Source: Maylandia zebra (Eukaryota; Chordata; Actinopteri; Cichliformes; Cichlidae). Taken from it: 64,000 nt of DNA. Under the pieces are notes generated by a model, which was not told where the DNA came from, searched no databases, and saw only the letters and a program-made list of their open reading frames with translations. Positions 45,546 through 58,144 of this stretch are shown piece by piece (positions within the stretch are counted from its first letter, which is position 1; each line of letters begins with the position of its first letter). The stretch lies in the NCBI RefSeq assembly GCF_041146795.1, contig NC_135173.1, positions 56,286,865-56,350,864 of the forward strand, in the 5' to 3' direction. A program made the position numbers and the translations under genes.

Positions 45546-47496
45546 ATCAATCAGAATCAGAATCAGAATACTTTATTGGGGGAAATTATTTTTTGTTACA
45601 GTGCTCCATTTTAAACCAACATTAAGACAAGACAGACAATACACTAACTAAGAATAGTACAATATATACATATATATACATACATACATACATACATAAG
45701 TCACTCATAAATAAATAGTTGGAAAAGAAACATGTGTAGTTGTAGCAGCAAACAGTGTGTTAAGTGGATGCGTTGTACAGGGAGATGGCCACTGGCAGGA
45801 ATGATTTCCTGTGTCGTTCAGTGGTGCTTTTCGGTAATCTCAGTCTCTCACTGAACGAGCTCCTGTGACTGACCAACATGTCATGGAGTGGGTGGGAGGT
45901 GTTATCCAACATTGTCTTTATCTTGGACAGCATCCGCCTCTCCGACACCACCTTGAGGGAGTCCAGCTCCATCCCCACAACATTGCTGGCCTTACGGATT
46001 AGTTTATTAAGTCTGTTGGCATCTGCGACCCTCAGCCTGCTCCCCCAGCATGCAACAGCATAGAGGATCGCACTGGCCACAACAGACTCATAGAAAATCC
46101 TCAGCATTTTCTGGCAGATGTTGAAGGACCTCAGTCGCCTCAAAAAATAGAGACGACTCTGGCCCTTCCTGTAAAGTGCTGTGGTGTTTTTAGCCCAGTC
46201 CAGTTTATTGTCAATGTGTACTCCAAGGTATTTATAGTCCTCCACAATGTCAACACTGACCCCCTGAATTGAAACAGGGGTCAAGTGTTTCCTGGTCTTC
46301 CTGAAGTCCACGATCAGTTCCTTGGTCTTTGCCACGTTGAGCTGCAGATGATTCTGCTCACACCACGTGACAAAGGAGTCGACCACAGCCCGGTACTCTG
46401 TCTCATCATCCCTGCTGATGCATCCAACCACCGCAGAGTCATCAGAAAACTTCTGAAGATGGCAGGTCTCTGTGCAGTGGCTGAAGTCTGTGGTGTAGAG
46501 GGTGAAGAGGAAGGGGGAGAGGACAGTCCCCTGTGGTGCCCCTGTGTTGCTGATCACCTTGTCAGACACACACTGTGGGAGACGTACATATTGTGGTCTT
46601 CCTGTCAGGTAATCAACAATCCAGGACACCAGAGAAGCATCCACCTGCATCGCTGCTAACTTATCACCCAGGAGGGTCGGCCTGATGGTGTTGAAAGCAC
46701 TGGAAAAGTCAAAAAACATGACCCTCACAGTGCTCGCCGGCTGGTCCAGATGGGTGTAGACACGATTGAGCAGGTAGATGATGGCGTCCTCAGTTCCGAG
46801 ACGAGGCTGATAAGCGAACTGAAGGGGATCCAGGTGTGGTCTTACTATGGGTCGCAGCTGGTCCAGGATGAGCCTTTCCAGGGTCTTCATGATGTGGGAG
46901 GTCAATGCCACGGGCCTGTAATCCTGGGGGCCACTGGGACGTGGCGTCTTTGGTACAGGGACGAGACATGATGTCTTCCACATCACCGGGACCCTCTGCA
47001 GACTCAGACTCAGCATAAACAGTTTATGAAAGACTCCACACAGCTGGGGGGCACAGGTCTTGAGAACAAGGGGACTCACTCCGTCTGGTCCAGCAGACTT
47101 GCCTGAGTGAAGTCTCCTCATTTGCATCTCAACCTGGTATTGAGTGAAGGTGATGGGTGGGGGAGGGGTGTCAGGAATCTCACAGGAGGCAACATGTGAA
47201 GAGAGAGGCTGGCACAGTGGTGTGGTTCTGGATTCCAGGCTGACTACAGGTGAGGTTGTGGGGGTGGGAGCAGACACTGTGGTGTCGAATCTATTGAAAA
47301 ACAGATTCAACTCATTGGCTCTATTCTCACCTCCCTCAGCTCCCCTGCTGTTGGTTGGCCTGAATCCAGTGATGGTCTTCATGCCCCTCCACACCTCTCT
47401 CATGCTGTTCTGCTGGAGTTTCCACTCCAGCTTCCTCCTGTAATTGTCCTTAGCCTCTCTGATCTTGTCCTTTAGTAACAAGATCACTTTGGGCAA
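45546..47496 (-). mobile_element. 5'-truncated LINE with nearly complete RT (CR1/L2-like)
   Basis: The 3' end shows repeated TCAGAA units (45546-45566). Then comes a 3' UTR with ACATA repeats, then the coding region to 47496. The endonuclease domain is lost by 5' truncation. The open RT frame indicates a recent insertion. Confidence 0.85.
45760..47496 (-). pseudogene. LINE reverse transcriptase (truncated ORF2)
   Basis: An uninterrupted frame of about 578 codons. In order: a linker; RT fingers with GKSAGPDGVSPLVLK; the first catalytic Asp in VMFFDFSSAFNTI; GAPQGTVLSPFLFTLY; the active-site pair in QKFSDDSAVV; EDYKYLGVHIDNKLDW; and a C-terminal region. All RT motifs are intact, but there is no true start or APE endonuclease, so this copy cannot move on its own. 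Confidence 0.85.
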
Positions 47497-47630
47497 GTAA
47501 GCTGAGTGTTATATTACTGACCAAAGTTTCCTGAAGACTATACATTTACAAACATTTATCTCCTCGGGGGTAAATGACTGGCAACATGGCTTTAATAGTC
47601 ACATTCAACAGCCAGCTTGGTAATAAACTT

Positions 47631-49720
47631 AAAATGTCTAATTTCTCTGCAAGTAAAAAATATCCATTAAAATGTTTTATCTTTATTATTTGTGTTTTGT
47701 AATGCAAAAGAATACATTATCACCACAATGTGATCTGGTATCTTGTGATTTTGTGTTTATTATCATAAACTGTGCTCCTTGTACCTTCAACTGTAGCAGG
47801 CCTGGAGTACTTGGTATAGGTTTAATGCTGTGCAAACTGCAAAATACAAGATACAAAATGCATATAAAGGTGGTTAACATGAAAATAAAAGACAGAATTT
47901 CAAGCTAAGCGTGTCCAGAGGTCCGCTGGATCTCACTGTAAATGCTCTATTGTTTCAGCTTAATTTGTTAATGTCAGTGTTTAAATATACCTTTTTGCCA
48001 CAGTGCTTTTCAAGGATAAATTACCTTTTTAGATTTTGTGGCTGAAACAGGCTGTACTAACATCTGTAATGACAACCTGATGACCGATTTTCACCTACAG
48101 CCAATTTAGAGTAACCAATCAAGTTATCTTACAAGTCTTCTTCTTCTCATAGATCTGATTGTTGTGAAATTACAGTACTTTTCAAAAGGTCCTAAGTAAG
48201 CCCTCATTTCTATAAATTTTGGTTTCAAGGAGCCCGATTTTTTTAGTCATTGTATAGGCCTTGTACAGAACTATGGACATTGGCTGCTTCTTTTTTTTCT
48301 TTCCATTTTCAGTGCAGCCATTGCACCTGTTTCCCTGAAACTACTCAGGGTGGCTGTCAAGAAGCCATTCTTAAGAAAGGGAAACAGGGAGAAAAGGTTG
48401 AGGTATGCCAGATTACACACAAACTAAACTAAAAGTCAGAAGGTTTTGTCAATACAGTTTGTGGCTGCATTTTAGCCAGTCGTATTGGGCAGCACGGTGG
48501 GATGCACAGCAAGAAAGTCCTGAGTTCAATTCCACCATAAGGCGGGGGGTCTTTCTGTGTGTAGTTTGCATGTGTTGGAGATCTTGTCAAACATTGATTG
48601 AATTATGAATGCAGTCCCATTCATACAAGACCATCTGGGAAGTGTCTGATTGGCAATTGATTTATTTTTCAGCATGGTAATTACCCAAATATATTGCCAA
48701 TACATTTAAAGCATACCCAGATAGAAAAAAAAAAACACAAAATAGACACTCACTTATGGGCCTCCCTGGAGCCCACACCTCAACATTATGGAAGCATCTT
48801 GACAGAGAAAAAAACAAACAAAAGGCAGCTAAAGAAGAGCTGTGGACTGTCCTTCAAATCTGTTTTGCCTTATGTAATATATTTTCATGCTCCTTTACAC
48901 ATATTTCCAATTTTACTAGGAAAATATAAAGAATATAAAGGGGTTACTCAAAACTGTATTTTATAGGAACAGTAGGTGAGTTATAGTTCCTGTGGGTTGT
49001 GTATAATTGTGCTCATCACTTCAAAGTTACACATGTCATGCTGATAATGGAAACTGGCATCTCTGTTTAAATGTCCACTTTGACCAGTAAATCTATCAGC
49101 AGTAACAGCTATTTCTTGTTTTGTTTTAAATATTTGGCTACATCCACCCACACCTCTGAATGAAAGATGAGGCAAAAGGAATATACAACTGCCTACTGGA
49201 GAGAAAAGGATATTGGTGCAGTAGGATGAACTGACACTCATCAATGCACACTCTCACCAACAGAGGGAGGCATGAAACAAACTATGAAGGGCTTTAAAAT
49301 TATAGATGGCATTGAGACATGCTTGTAGTGTGAGTCAAAAATATTTATTCAGTGAAAAAATGCTGCAAAAAAATAAATAAAACTGGTATATGTAATAAAA
49401 ACAAAAAGTCATAAGTAACTGCTTTTCACTGGTTATATATAAACACTTTAAAACAAGCAAACAGTTAAAAAAATGGATTGAATAATACTTACAGAACAGT
49501 GAGCCTTTATATATATAGGGTGCATAAAAATAATAGTATTTCATTTCAGTGTTGCTCTAAAAAGCAGTCTTATCTGAACTCCCTTCATCGTTTAAAAGGC
49601 ATAATTAGGAATCCAAACAAAGCTAAACCCTATATATAGGCTTTAATTGTTGTTGTTGTTTCATAACTAAAAAAAAAAATCACATTTAAGGATTCAATTA
49701 AAATGTCAGCTCAGTGAGAG
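47631..49720. other. Intergenic DNA 3' of copy C
   Basis: Holds a 40-bp piece of a dispersed repeat (48090-48127, CCAATTTAGAGTAACCAATC) and a tRNA-SINE fragment (48487-48575). It also has the 49246-49285 block shared with the 3' side of copy B. TTTATT at 49344-49349 (AATAAA on the minus strand) could be the polyadenylation signal of copy C. No other gene is seen. Confidence 0.5.
48487..48575 (+). mobile_element. tRNA-derived SINE fragment
   Basis: GGGCAGCACGGTGGGATGCA, then CCTGAGTTCAATTCC (box B-like) and GGGGTCTTTCTGTGTGTAGT, matches the usual head of a fish HE/V-type tRNA SINE. The body is missing. Confidence 0.6.
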
Positions 49721-51478
49721 TTAGAGGAGTAGTTTCTTATATTGGCTGTCGGTGTTTTCTTGGAAAGAATCCACTTTAATTGAAGAGTTTATTTTTGAAC
49801 TTTCTGTACAGCTGGATTTCAGCATTGGTCTGGTGCTGGATCTGCATGAAGCAGGTAATGAATTACTAATATCATTTCTCTTTGTAACCTTATGACACTT
49901 GAGCACGTTGGAGAGTTGTCTCTGGCATTGGGAGGATCCAAAGTAGTAGAGTAGGGGATCTAGGAGGCAGTTCAGACTTCCCAAACACAGAAACACCAGA
50001 TAGAGTGCGTAAGAGCCATCAGGTGCCTCCTGGCTCTTCTCGGTGTTAAACTGCAGGTAGTGTGCAAGCAGCAGACAGTTTGTAGGCATGAAACACAGGA
50101 CAAATATCAACAGAACTGTCAAAACCATCACTATTGCTCTTTTCCTTTTGTGTGAGCTTCCAGGGAGCCTTTTTTGGAGTTTGCTCAGCGACCAGATGAC
50201 TCGAGTGTAGGACACCACTGTGATGAGCAGAGGCAGGAAGAAGAGGAGGCAGCAGAGAGTGACGAAGTATGTCTTTAACCAGACGATCTTATCTGTGGAG
50301 TGGACATCATGGCAGGTGGTGATATTCAACTCACTGATGTGAAAAGTCTGGTCCGATGTAACAAGAGGCACAGAGCCAGTCAAGGATAACACCCACATGG
50401 TTATGCAGGCTATGACTGTGTTCCTTGGCCTCCTCCAAGCCAGAGAGTCAATGGGATAAACAACAGCAAGCAGACGGTCCACACTGATGCAAGCTATGAG
50501 AAGAACAGAACAATACATGTTCCAGTAAAAGGCAGCAGTGACCACACGGCACATGGACGGGCCAAATTTCCAGTTGTTGCCTTCAAAGTGGTAGGAGATC
50601 TTGAAGGGGAGCATCAGTGCAAAGAGCAGATCAGCTAAGGCCAGGTTCAGCATATAGATTGCAGCTGGCTTCTTAGGACGGATCCCCCGAGCAAAGGCCA
50701 GCAGAGCACAGACGTTAATTGGCACACTGATGGAGCAGACCAGCGTGTAGAAGGAAGGTAAAAGGATGGTGGAAACAGGGCCAGTTAGAAACATCAGGGC
50801 CTGTTCCGAAAAAACTTTTCTGTCCTTGGGACCATTTGAAGAACGATTTAATGTTCCGTTATCATCATAATCTATTGGTTCATCCGTCACTGACTGGCGT
50901 AAGCCATACAAAAAGCCCCTTCCGTGTGGAGCAGCTGGAGAAAGAGAGAAGGGGGGGGGACAGTCTGATCAAAGGTAAAGGAAATGGAAAAGTTTTGGCT
51001 AATCCAACAGGAAGACAATCTTCATTTGGTATCAAACTGTTTAACAAACATATACCACATTTTACTAGGTCCATATTATGCATTTCTAATTTATCTAATT
51101 ACCTTAATACCAGTTTTGTCCATTAAAGAAAAATCAATTTCAATTTTAACAATACTTACCAAATTTAAAATCGCTAATTAAATCATTTCTTAAAAACTTA
51201 AAAAGTGCTCTTAATTGCTACTGTTTTATTACTTCAGCTTGGAAGGGAAAACACTTCTTCAATGACTTTAAAATAAAAAAAAAGAAAACCATCAATTTTA
51301 TGCCGACTAAATGTAGCTAAATCAACACATTTCCAGTGAAAGTTTTTTTAAACAGTGTGCAGGGAATGCCAGAGTTTTAAACACAGTAGAAACTTTTCTT
51401 ACTTGCGTTTTCTCTTGCGTAGGCAGCACCGAAACACGACACAAGGCACAGAGAAACTAACAGAGACATCGGAAGCAT
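49721..51478 (-). CDS. f2r: Proteinase-activated receptor 1 (thrombin receptor), copy C
   Basis: Exon 1 is 51478-51403 (ATG at 51478, donor GT 51402-51401). Exon 2 is 50934-49721 (acceptor CTCCAG). The intron is phase 1 and the predicted protein is 429 aa (human PAR1 is 425). Residues 1 to about 21 are a signal peptide. The arm reads APHGR and then GFLYGLR: cleavage after R31 would expose GFLYGL as tethered ligand, compared with SFLLRN in human PAR1. An acidic stretch DEPIDYDD (about 43-50) resembles the hirudin-like thrombin-binding region. The core has PFKISYHF, VTAAFYWNMYCS, DRLLAVVYP, ITTCHDV and DPLLYYF, and the tail ends YKKLLL, like YKKLLT of human PAR1. By family it is a cell-surface receptor activated by thrombin cleavage and coupled to Gq, Gi and G12/13. 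It lies divergent to f2rl2, as in mammals. Confidence 0.93.
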
Positions 51479-51647
51479 TCTGCTCACCGGTGAAAAATAA
51501 AACCACTAAACGAGAATAAATTGATTAAATGCGCGACGTTAATACTCTCCGTTCCCAGTCGACCCAGAGTTCTTCTGCTGCCGCTCTTCTACAGAAGCAC
51601 GTCAAATGTGGCTTGTTTACGCCCAAATTTCGGCTGGTCAGATCCTA

Positions 51648-51730
51648 TCGCGCCCCTCCACCAATCAGAGAGGTCTGTTCCCAGACACATTCCTGTGGTG
51701 TGATGTCACCTTTCCAGTCACACAGCAAGG
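51648..51730 (-). promoter_or_regulatory. Proximal promoter of f2r copy C
   Basis: CGCGCCCCTCCACCAATCAG lies about 170 bp upstream of the ATG and contains a CCAAT box within a block shared with copies B and D. A TGATGTCA (CRE/AP-1-like) is at 51699-51706. Function is inferred only from position and sharing between copies. Confidence 0.5.
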
Positions 51731-53430
51731 TCAACATCTAACCAAAGACATGCGAGCAGCATCGACCCCCCCTGCCTCCCCCCGCACACCCAAACCTCGT
51801 CAACAAATTGGGACCGTTTTAATTAATGATGTAAACGGTTAGAAGACAGTTCATAGATTTTTGTTTATTTTAAATTAGAAAAAACAAACAAACTATTTTT
51901 TAAAGTTCTCTAATGAAACCTTTTACCTGTCGTTTTAACACACGATGAAAAACAAAATTAGAGTGAGACGGGGCTTATAACGTAGCATATTTCAAAGAAA
52001 AAGGCACAATGTGTTTCAAATGGCACATTTAAAACAGTGTGGGTTTTTTTGTTTGTTTGTTTTCTTTAGACAGTGAAGTTAGATGAGCCTCATGCTTTTT
52101 TCTTCTTCTTTTTTTAAAAGCAAAAACTCTCCTCTCAACCCAGGAAGCGTGACTAACACTGCAGAAAGTTGTGTCCTTTTTCCGGACAGCACATTGAACT
52201 CTGCCTAAGAGCTGCATTCTATTTGATGAGTGATAAGAAACAATGATAATGAACCACAGTAACCTAGTAGTGAAGGGACAACAACAGCAATTTATTTATC
52301 ACCACTTTAAATTGATCTTTCGTTCAGCTAAATATGAAACAGATTTTCTGTTCTTGGGATGTAAACATCCAGCAACACATTTCAAAGTATTAACTTCTGG
52401 GAAAATGCCTTGGAATAAACAATTTTGTTTGAAGTGATTTAACTTATCCCTGCAGACTCTTAACTGCTTCCTTTGTTTGTGACAGAGGGCAAATGGAAAG
52501 CTCTATAGGGTCATTAATTTTGGAATAAATATATTTTCAGACAACAAAAGCCAAACTTTTTTCCCTTTTCTTCTTTTTATTTTTTTTAACCCTTTGTGAT
52601 GAGATAAGATGTTGCCATTACTTATTTTAGACATGTTCAAAAGGTGGCTGGTAAAATGATAAATGTGCCTTTACATCCTCCGTTCCTGGTAGCAAATTGC
52701 TCTCCAGATTTTTTCCCTTTTTTGTCTATGTGTCCTTACATTTTTGTTTACTTACTTATGTAAACTGTTTATCCAGATTGCAATTGCTTGTCTTTCCAGG
52801 AAGTTACATGACCATGGTACTTCCCACTGGTGAAAATGACCAAGAGACAACCAACACAATAACCAATCATACAAGTTAAAGTAAAGGGAGTTTTTATATT
52901 CATGTATCTGCTTTATAAAAGTCTATATTTATAAAGTGCTGGGATGAGAACAGAGGACAGTAAAACCACCAAAATGAAAGGCACCTTTGCCTTGAAATGT
53001 GCTGATTACATTTTCTCTGTGTAAGATGAAAAGAGACTTCCTGAGGGAGGGATGGGAGTAGGGATTGTCAGCAGCTGGACTTTTTCGCCTTGCTTTTTGC
53101 TTTCATGCTTTTATATTCACTCAAACTCAGAGAGGCAGACTAAACCCATTTCCTCCCAAAAATATTGGTCACAGTGAATTGTTTCTTATTTAAACATTCT
53201 TACATATTTAAACATAAAAAAAAATCACAACACAAATATAAAATCATATTTAAACATAAAATCTCTTTCTGCATTGGTGTTACTTAAAGCAATAGTTTAA
53301 CATTTTGGGATAAATAAATTTGCTTTCTTGCTGAAGGTGCATATCTTGCACAACTATAAAGACCCAACCAGCATACTTGAGCATAAAGACTGGAAAGCAG
53401 GAAGTATATCTATTTATTTATTTTTATTTT
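51731..53430. other. Intergenic DNA between f2r and f2rl2, part 1
   Basis: AT-rich. Short open frames only; no element recognised. It includes part of the shared upstream space of the divergent f2r/f2rl2 pair. Confidence 0.5.
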
Positions 53431-53434
53431 TGGG

Positions 53435-53572
53435 GGGCCTTATTATGGTTTTATTTTTGATAGGGACAGCAAAGACTGACAGGAAAGTGGAGGAAAGAGA
53501 GAGGGGAAGACATGCAGCAAATAGCCGTGGGTCGGACTTGAACCCAGGCCGCCTGGCCGCTTTCATAAAGTC
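53435..53572 (-). repeat. Short tRNA-like dispersed repeat
   Basis: GGAGGAAAGAGAGAGGGGAA, then GACATGCAGCAAATAGCC and GGGTCGGACTTGAACCCAGG, matches a common fish repeat with a tRNA-like, box B-like segment on the minus strand. Confidence 0.55.
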
Positions 53573-55139
53573 CACATATATCGCCTATCTATACAGAAAA
53601 CTTCATTAATTATAGCCTACATTATTTTCTTCATTAGAACTTGAGTTTTAAATAAAATTGCTGACAATAGGGAGATTACATGGAAAGAAGTGGGTCTGCA
53701 TATAGATAGTTAAAGCTTTTTTATGTTTATTGTGTTCCTCTTGTATGCCTTAGTGCATGACGATTAATCGATGCAAAACCTAAGGTATTTCAGTCATGAT
53801 TGACAAGGTGTTGATCTTGTTACAGTTTTCATAGTCAAGCCTTCAGTTCTTGGGGTGGGGCAAAAAACCTGAGCAGTACTGGCAGCAAGTGTGTATTCTG
53901 GTGAATTCCGCATGTTGTAATCATAATGCTGTAAACTGAACTTTCTCATGACTTCCTCAGAATGACTGGTGACTTGGCCATTCTTTAACATATATAAATA
54001 ACAAATAATAACTCGTAACAGAAAATTGGTTGGCTAAATGAAAGTCACAGTATTTACACAAATGTATTGAAGACATATAACATTTGATTTTCACCAAGAA
54101 GAAGCAGAATTTGAAGTTGATTATTTTGTTGATGTTATCTAGAAACTTCTACATACACGATACCACAAAACCACTTAACTCAGGGTCCATAATGAAACAT
54201 GATGAAGTCCCAAGCAAGCTATGTTAGTTAGCCCCTGTTATGACACTTGAAATTGCAGAATATAATTATATCCCCTGAAGGATGATCAATATACTTTAGG
54301 TAGCGCATTAGTGTTACTGCATTAGTATAGTGTTTTTGTACGAGGGTATCGTCTGAAATGAATTTCTACTTTGCTCTCTAGACACTCCCCAAGTTAGCTG
54401 CTGCTCTAGTGTTGGGCAGGAAGGAAGCATTATGCTTTCAAATACTTTTTTATTTCTTGAAACAATGAGTGCTGTGACAGTGTGGGAGAACAATAAAAAT
54501 GATACTATAAGGCTCTGGGACTGGCAGTATAATTCTCTGGGTTAATGGCTGCCAGAAACTGTTTTCCTGAACATTTTTGTTGTGAGAAAAAGTACAGTTT
54601 GGTATGCACAGTAGAGGACATGTTGTTCCTGCAGCCTGCAAGGCTTGGGGAGTTTCTAAACTAACAAAAGTTCATTCGTGCAAATAGGAGGAGGAAGGAT
54701 ACAGACTGTGGGAGATTAGATCCAGAGCAATGTCACTGCCACGCTTCCTGCTTTCTGTTTTTTTAGCGCCTGTAACAGCTGAAACAAATGTCTTAATGTT
54801 GAAGACTTGAGCATGTTTTTCTTTCTGTTGGCAAGTGAATAGTGTATTACTGGTTTTTTTTTAAATTAATACAGCCATAACAATTTTATGTGCAAATACT
54901 CAGATATCTACTTTAGTCTAGTTCCAAGAAATACAGACCATATAAATATATATATGTATATTTGAAGAAATGTAACTGTTGGTGCTTACTTCTTTGAACT
55001 GAATTAGAGCAAATTCATGTAAGTCATTACATCAGCGCCTTTGAACAAATAGCATGTTCATGCCAGCCTATGCAACGCATGAGGGTTCTTGCACTTGATG
55101 CGTTTAAAGTGTATGTGTAAAGGAGTCATAGCACTTCAT
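53573..55139. other. Intergenic DNA
   Basis: No recognised gene or element. A frame at 53991-53794 (minus) has no recognisable domain. Confidence 0.45.
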
Positions 55140-55260
55140 TTGTTCCAGATTTTGTCATGTTACAGCCTTATTCCAAAATGCATTAAAAAAATTTTCAACT
55201 TAAATTCTATGCACAGTACCCAATAATGAATAATGAATGGTGCAAATGAACATGAACATG
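55140..55260 (+). repeat. Tc1-type transposon end fragment
   Basis: CCAGATTTTGTCATGTTACA, then TTATTCCAAAATGCATTAAA, is a familiar Tc1-like terminal sequence in fish. There is no coding part. Confidence 0.5.
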
Positions 55261-55474
55261 AACAACAAAATGTGTAAAACTCAGATAATCAAATAAGATT
55301 CAACAGCATGTGATTCAGCATATTTGAAGGACTTGAACTTCTCTAAATTCATGTTTTCTCCAAACAAATCAACAGCAAACAGTGCAAATTTCTGAGCTCA
55401 TAAATCCACCATCTTTTTATAATGTTCATGAGTTGCACAGTTTCTGTCAGTGAGAAGATTGGCATTGCATAGAT

Positions 55475-56030
55475 TCAACCAGAGAGCTTTATGTAAGAGT
55501 GTATCCATGTAAGATTTTTATAGTTGTCTGGCTCCACCAAACTCCAGAAATGCTGAGAATGCTGCTGAAGTTTAAGGTGGACATCATTTTGGAGATTTAT
55601 GATGTCCATCTCCAAAGGACCAACACTGAAAAGCTCAGTCATCTGCCCTGACAACTCACTAGTGTCAACATCTAGGAAGAGGTTAGCAATAAAAGTCTCA
55701 GCAGGCTCCAGTTTCTCAAAGCCATAGAATCTGTCTGAAAACTCCTGTCCCAGTTTGGACACCAGATCACAGAATCTGTGTCCATTAAATACCTTTTCTG
55801 CTCCTAAATGGGACTCCAGTATCTTTGCAACTGAGATGAAGTGCTTAAGTCTTTTATTTAGTATCTGCTGGATATAAAATGAGAATTTAGCTGTGAACAC
55901 CTTCACAGCACTGATCATTTCACACACTGTTTACTCTCTGCCATGCAACTGCTAGATCAGCTGGTTAATTCTTTCAGTCACGTCCACTAGGAAAGCCAGA
56001 TCTAACAGCCACTCAATATTTCTTTGTAAT
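55475..56030 (-). pseudogene. Decayed hAT transposase fragment
   Basis: A frame 55927-55475, with a preceding degraded piece (VTERINQLI...QLHGRE). It contains AVKVFTAKFSFYIQQILNK, LKHFISVAKILES and FSDRFYGFEKL, in the same order as the central part of the hAT pseudogene at 4531-5777 (LALFSRQILNKSFTHFPTLA, CRRFLDFDK). It is an older, separate relative. Confidence 0.65.
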
Positions 56031-56194
56031 GTGGTATCCTCTCCTCTTACTCACATAGACATTCACTGTGTATGCTATTGCTTCCTTGCAAGTAAATAAA
56101 CGCGTTGGGACACACTACTGTGTGTCTCACTTCATAAGATAATTTTTCTAACAGGTTTTCTGTTTTCTTTGTATTATTGTAGGGTCTTTACCTT

Positions 56195-56275
56195 ACAATA
56201 TAAAGCAGGTTGAGGCAACTGTTGTTGTGATTTGGTGCTATATAAATAAAATTCAACTGAATTGAATTGAAGTGA
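56195..56275 (+). repeat. SINE/LINE-like tail, second copy
   Basis: GAGGCAACTGTTGTTGTGAT, then GGTGCTATATAAATAAAATT and TTGAA repeats, matches 41820-41895. Confidence 0.7.
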
Positions 56276-58140
56276 AAAATGTCCATCCATATTCAATTTC
56301 CAAGGCAGGCTTACTTGTTTGATAGGATTTAAGGGTTTCTTTTATTCCTCTCCGTGAGAGCAAGTGGCTACATGGGTAAGTAGTTCACATATCTAAACAA
56401 ATTATCTCTGGTTTGAGTGTGAGAGGAGCCATTAATGCATTGACAGCTGTGTCAGGAAGACTATCTGTTGCAATACTCTGTCAAATCAACTATATGGTGA
56501 CCCCTTGTAAATAAGGGAGTTGTAGCTAAAAGATGCTAAAGATCTTTAGGGGGTATTATATGAGAACTCATCTGTGTCTGAGCTGGTTCACAGGGATCCA
56601 CACACTTTCTGCTGAACACAATCTGACTACTCATCCACTCTCCTTATTTTTATAAGGAGAATGTGTGTCTGAAAACTTATGTCAACTGCAGAGAGAGACA
56701 CATATATCAGATTTTAGCATCTGTTGATCTACAGCTGTGAAATCCAAAAACAGTATAGATATAGATATAGAATATTCCAGCTTGAAAAGATTACAGAATG
56801 AGGAACTTATTTTTTTTAGACTTGCAGTCTGCTAAACTAAACTACACTACTAAATAAAATACAACATCTGCGACCAGAAAACAGGAAGATACACACAGCA
56901 AACATAAGAAAAGAGCTGAAAACCATGCAGACATTTATATTATTTGACAGTACAGTTTTGGCACATGACTGTGAACAGCACATTTTCCCTCACCTTGCCC
57001 TCTAGTGACAGTACACAGAATTCCATGGCAGCGGAGTATTGGGCTTACAAGATTTAAATGACACCTGCTGTATGATAGTGTAGTAGTTTGCACCTTTTTA
57101 ACATCTGGTGTGAAAAATTTGATAAATAAAATATGCAAAACTACCCACTGTGGTAACCCCTTGTAAACAAGGGATACTACTACTACTAGTACTAGTAGTA
57201 GCTTCTCTTCTACTGTTATGTAGAAGAGTGCAGATAGACTTTTATATATTCTGTATTACTGGAAATTTTAACCTTTGCAGAAATAGGTGAAAGGTGTTAT
57301 ATTGCTAAAAATCCCTGGACGTCAGAGCCATGGGAAGGTACTTGAAGTTGAGGGTGCTGAAGTAAGAGCGTGCATGTGTTGGGTTGGGGGTACTAATTTC
57401 TGGACACAGCAGACAAGGTATTTTATGATACAGCAGCGCAGACACAGAATAATTTTGTTTGCGTACAGCTGACTAGAACCCATCTAAATATGGATATTAT
57501 TTTAGCCAGCCCAAAAACCAGATTTAGACAGCATACAACATACCCAAGAACTCTTTTGCACTACAGATAGGAATGTGAAATTACAGCTTAATGATGTAGG
57601 TGGGTGGTTAAAACACAAACTTAATTTAATAATGGAGTTTGACTAAAGTTTTCTCTTGGGATGTTAGGGTGCCATTAAACATGTTCTTCGTTACTGTCTT
57701 TTGAATGTTCTTAATTTATGGTTGTAAGGTACATTTACCTAACGTTTCAAACATCCACCACAGGATGGCAACATCGGGAAGAACAATAGTTACTTCTTCC
57801 AGATGTTGCCAAGTGCATCTCTGTCTGTTTTTTTTTTTTCTTTGTGCTGTTTGTTTTATTACACCAGACACAGAGTCTGCAGTCCATTCTCTAGAAAATC
57901 TTTAAAAACTAATACACCTACTGGTAGAAAAAAATAATGAAAGGTCACTGATGAGGGCAGACGGAGCAAGAGACTGAGAGATGGATTGGGGGCATGGCTG
58001 CACTGATGCAGATGCAGTGATGCAGATGCTGTGCTGGTCCACCGTGGTGAAGAGAGAGCCAAGTATAAAAGATAAGCTCTCAATTTAGCAAGCTGGCTTG
58101 ATTGCCGCTAATTCTACGATTAATTAACTTTCAGCGTCCA
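56276..58140. other. Intergenic DNA
   Basis: No recognised gene. 57176-57200 is a short ACTACTACTAG palindromic run. Otherwise unremarkable AT-rich DNA. Confidence 0.45.
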
Positions 58141-58144
58141 TAGG

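Larger units (their letters stand above)
45447..47630 (+). repeat. Duplicated 5' flank of unit D (interrupted by a LINE)
   Basis: 45447-45545 and 47486-47630 align with 16843-16861 plus 17905-18185 upstream of copy B. The LINE at 45546-47485 is a private insertion of this copy, just as the hAT at 16862 is private to the other. Confidence 0.65.

Noticed and set aside
46285-47443. Plus-strand open frames in the LINE at 45.5-47.5 kb
   Set aside because: Antisense shadows of the reverse transcriptase frame.
50911-50934. Start of copy C inside exon 2
   Set aside because: No ATG is in frame there; the signal-peptide exon at 51478-51403 joins in phase and gives the expected length.
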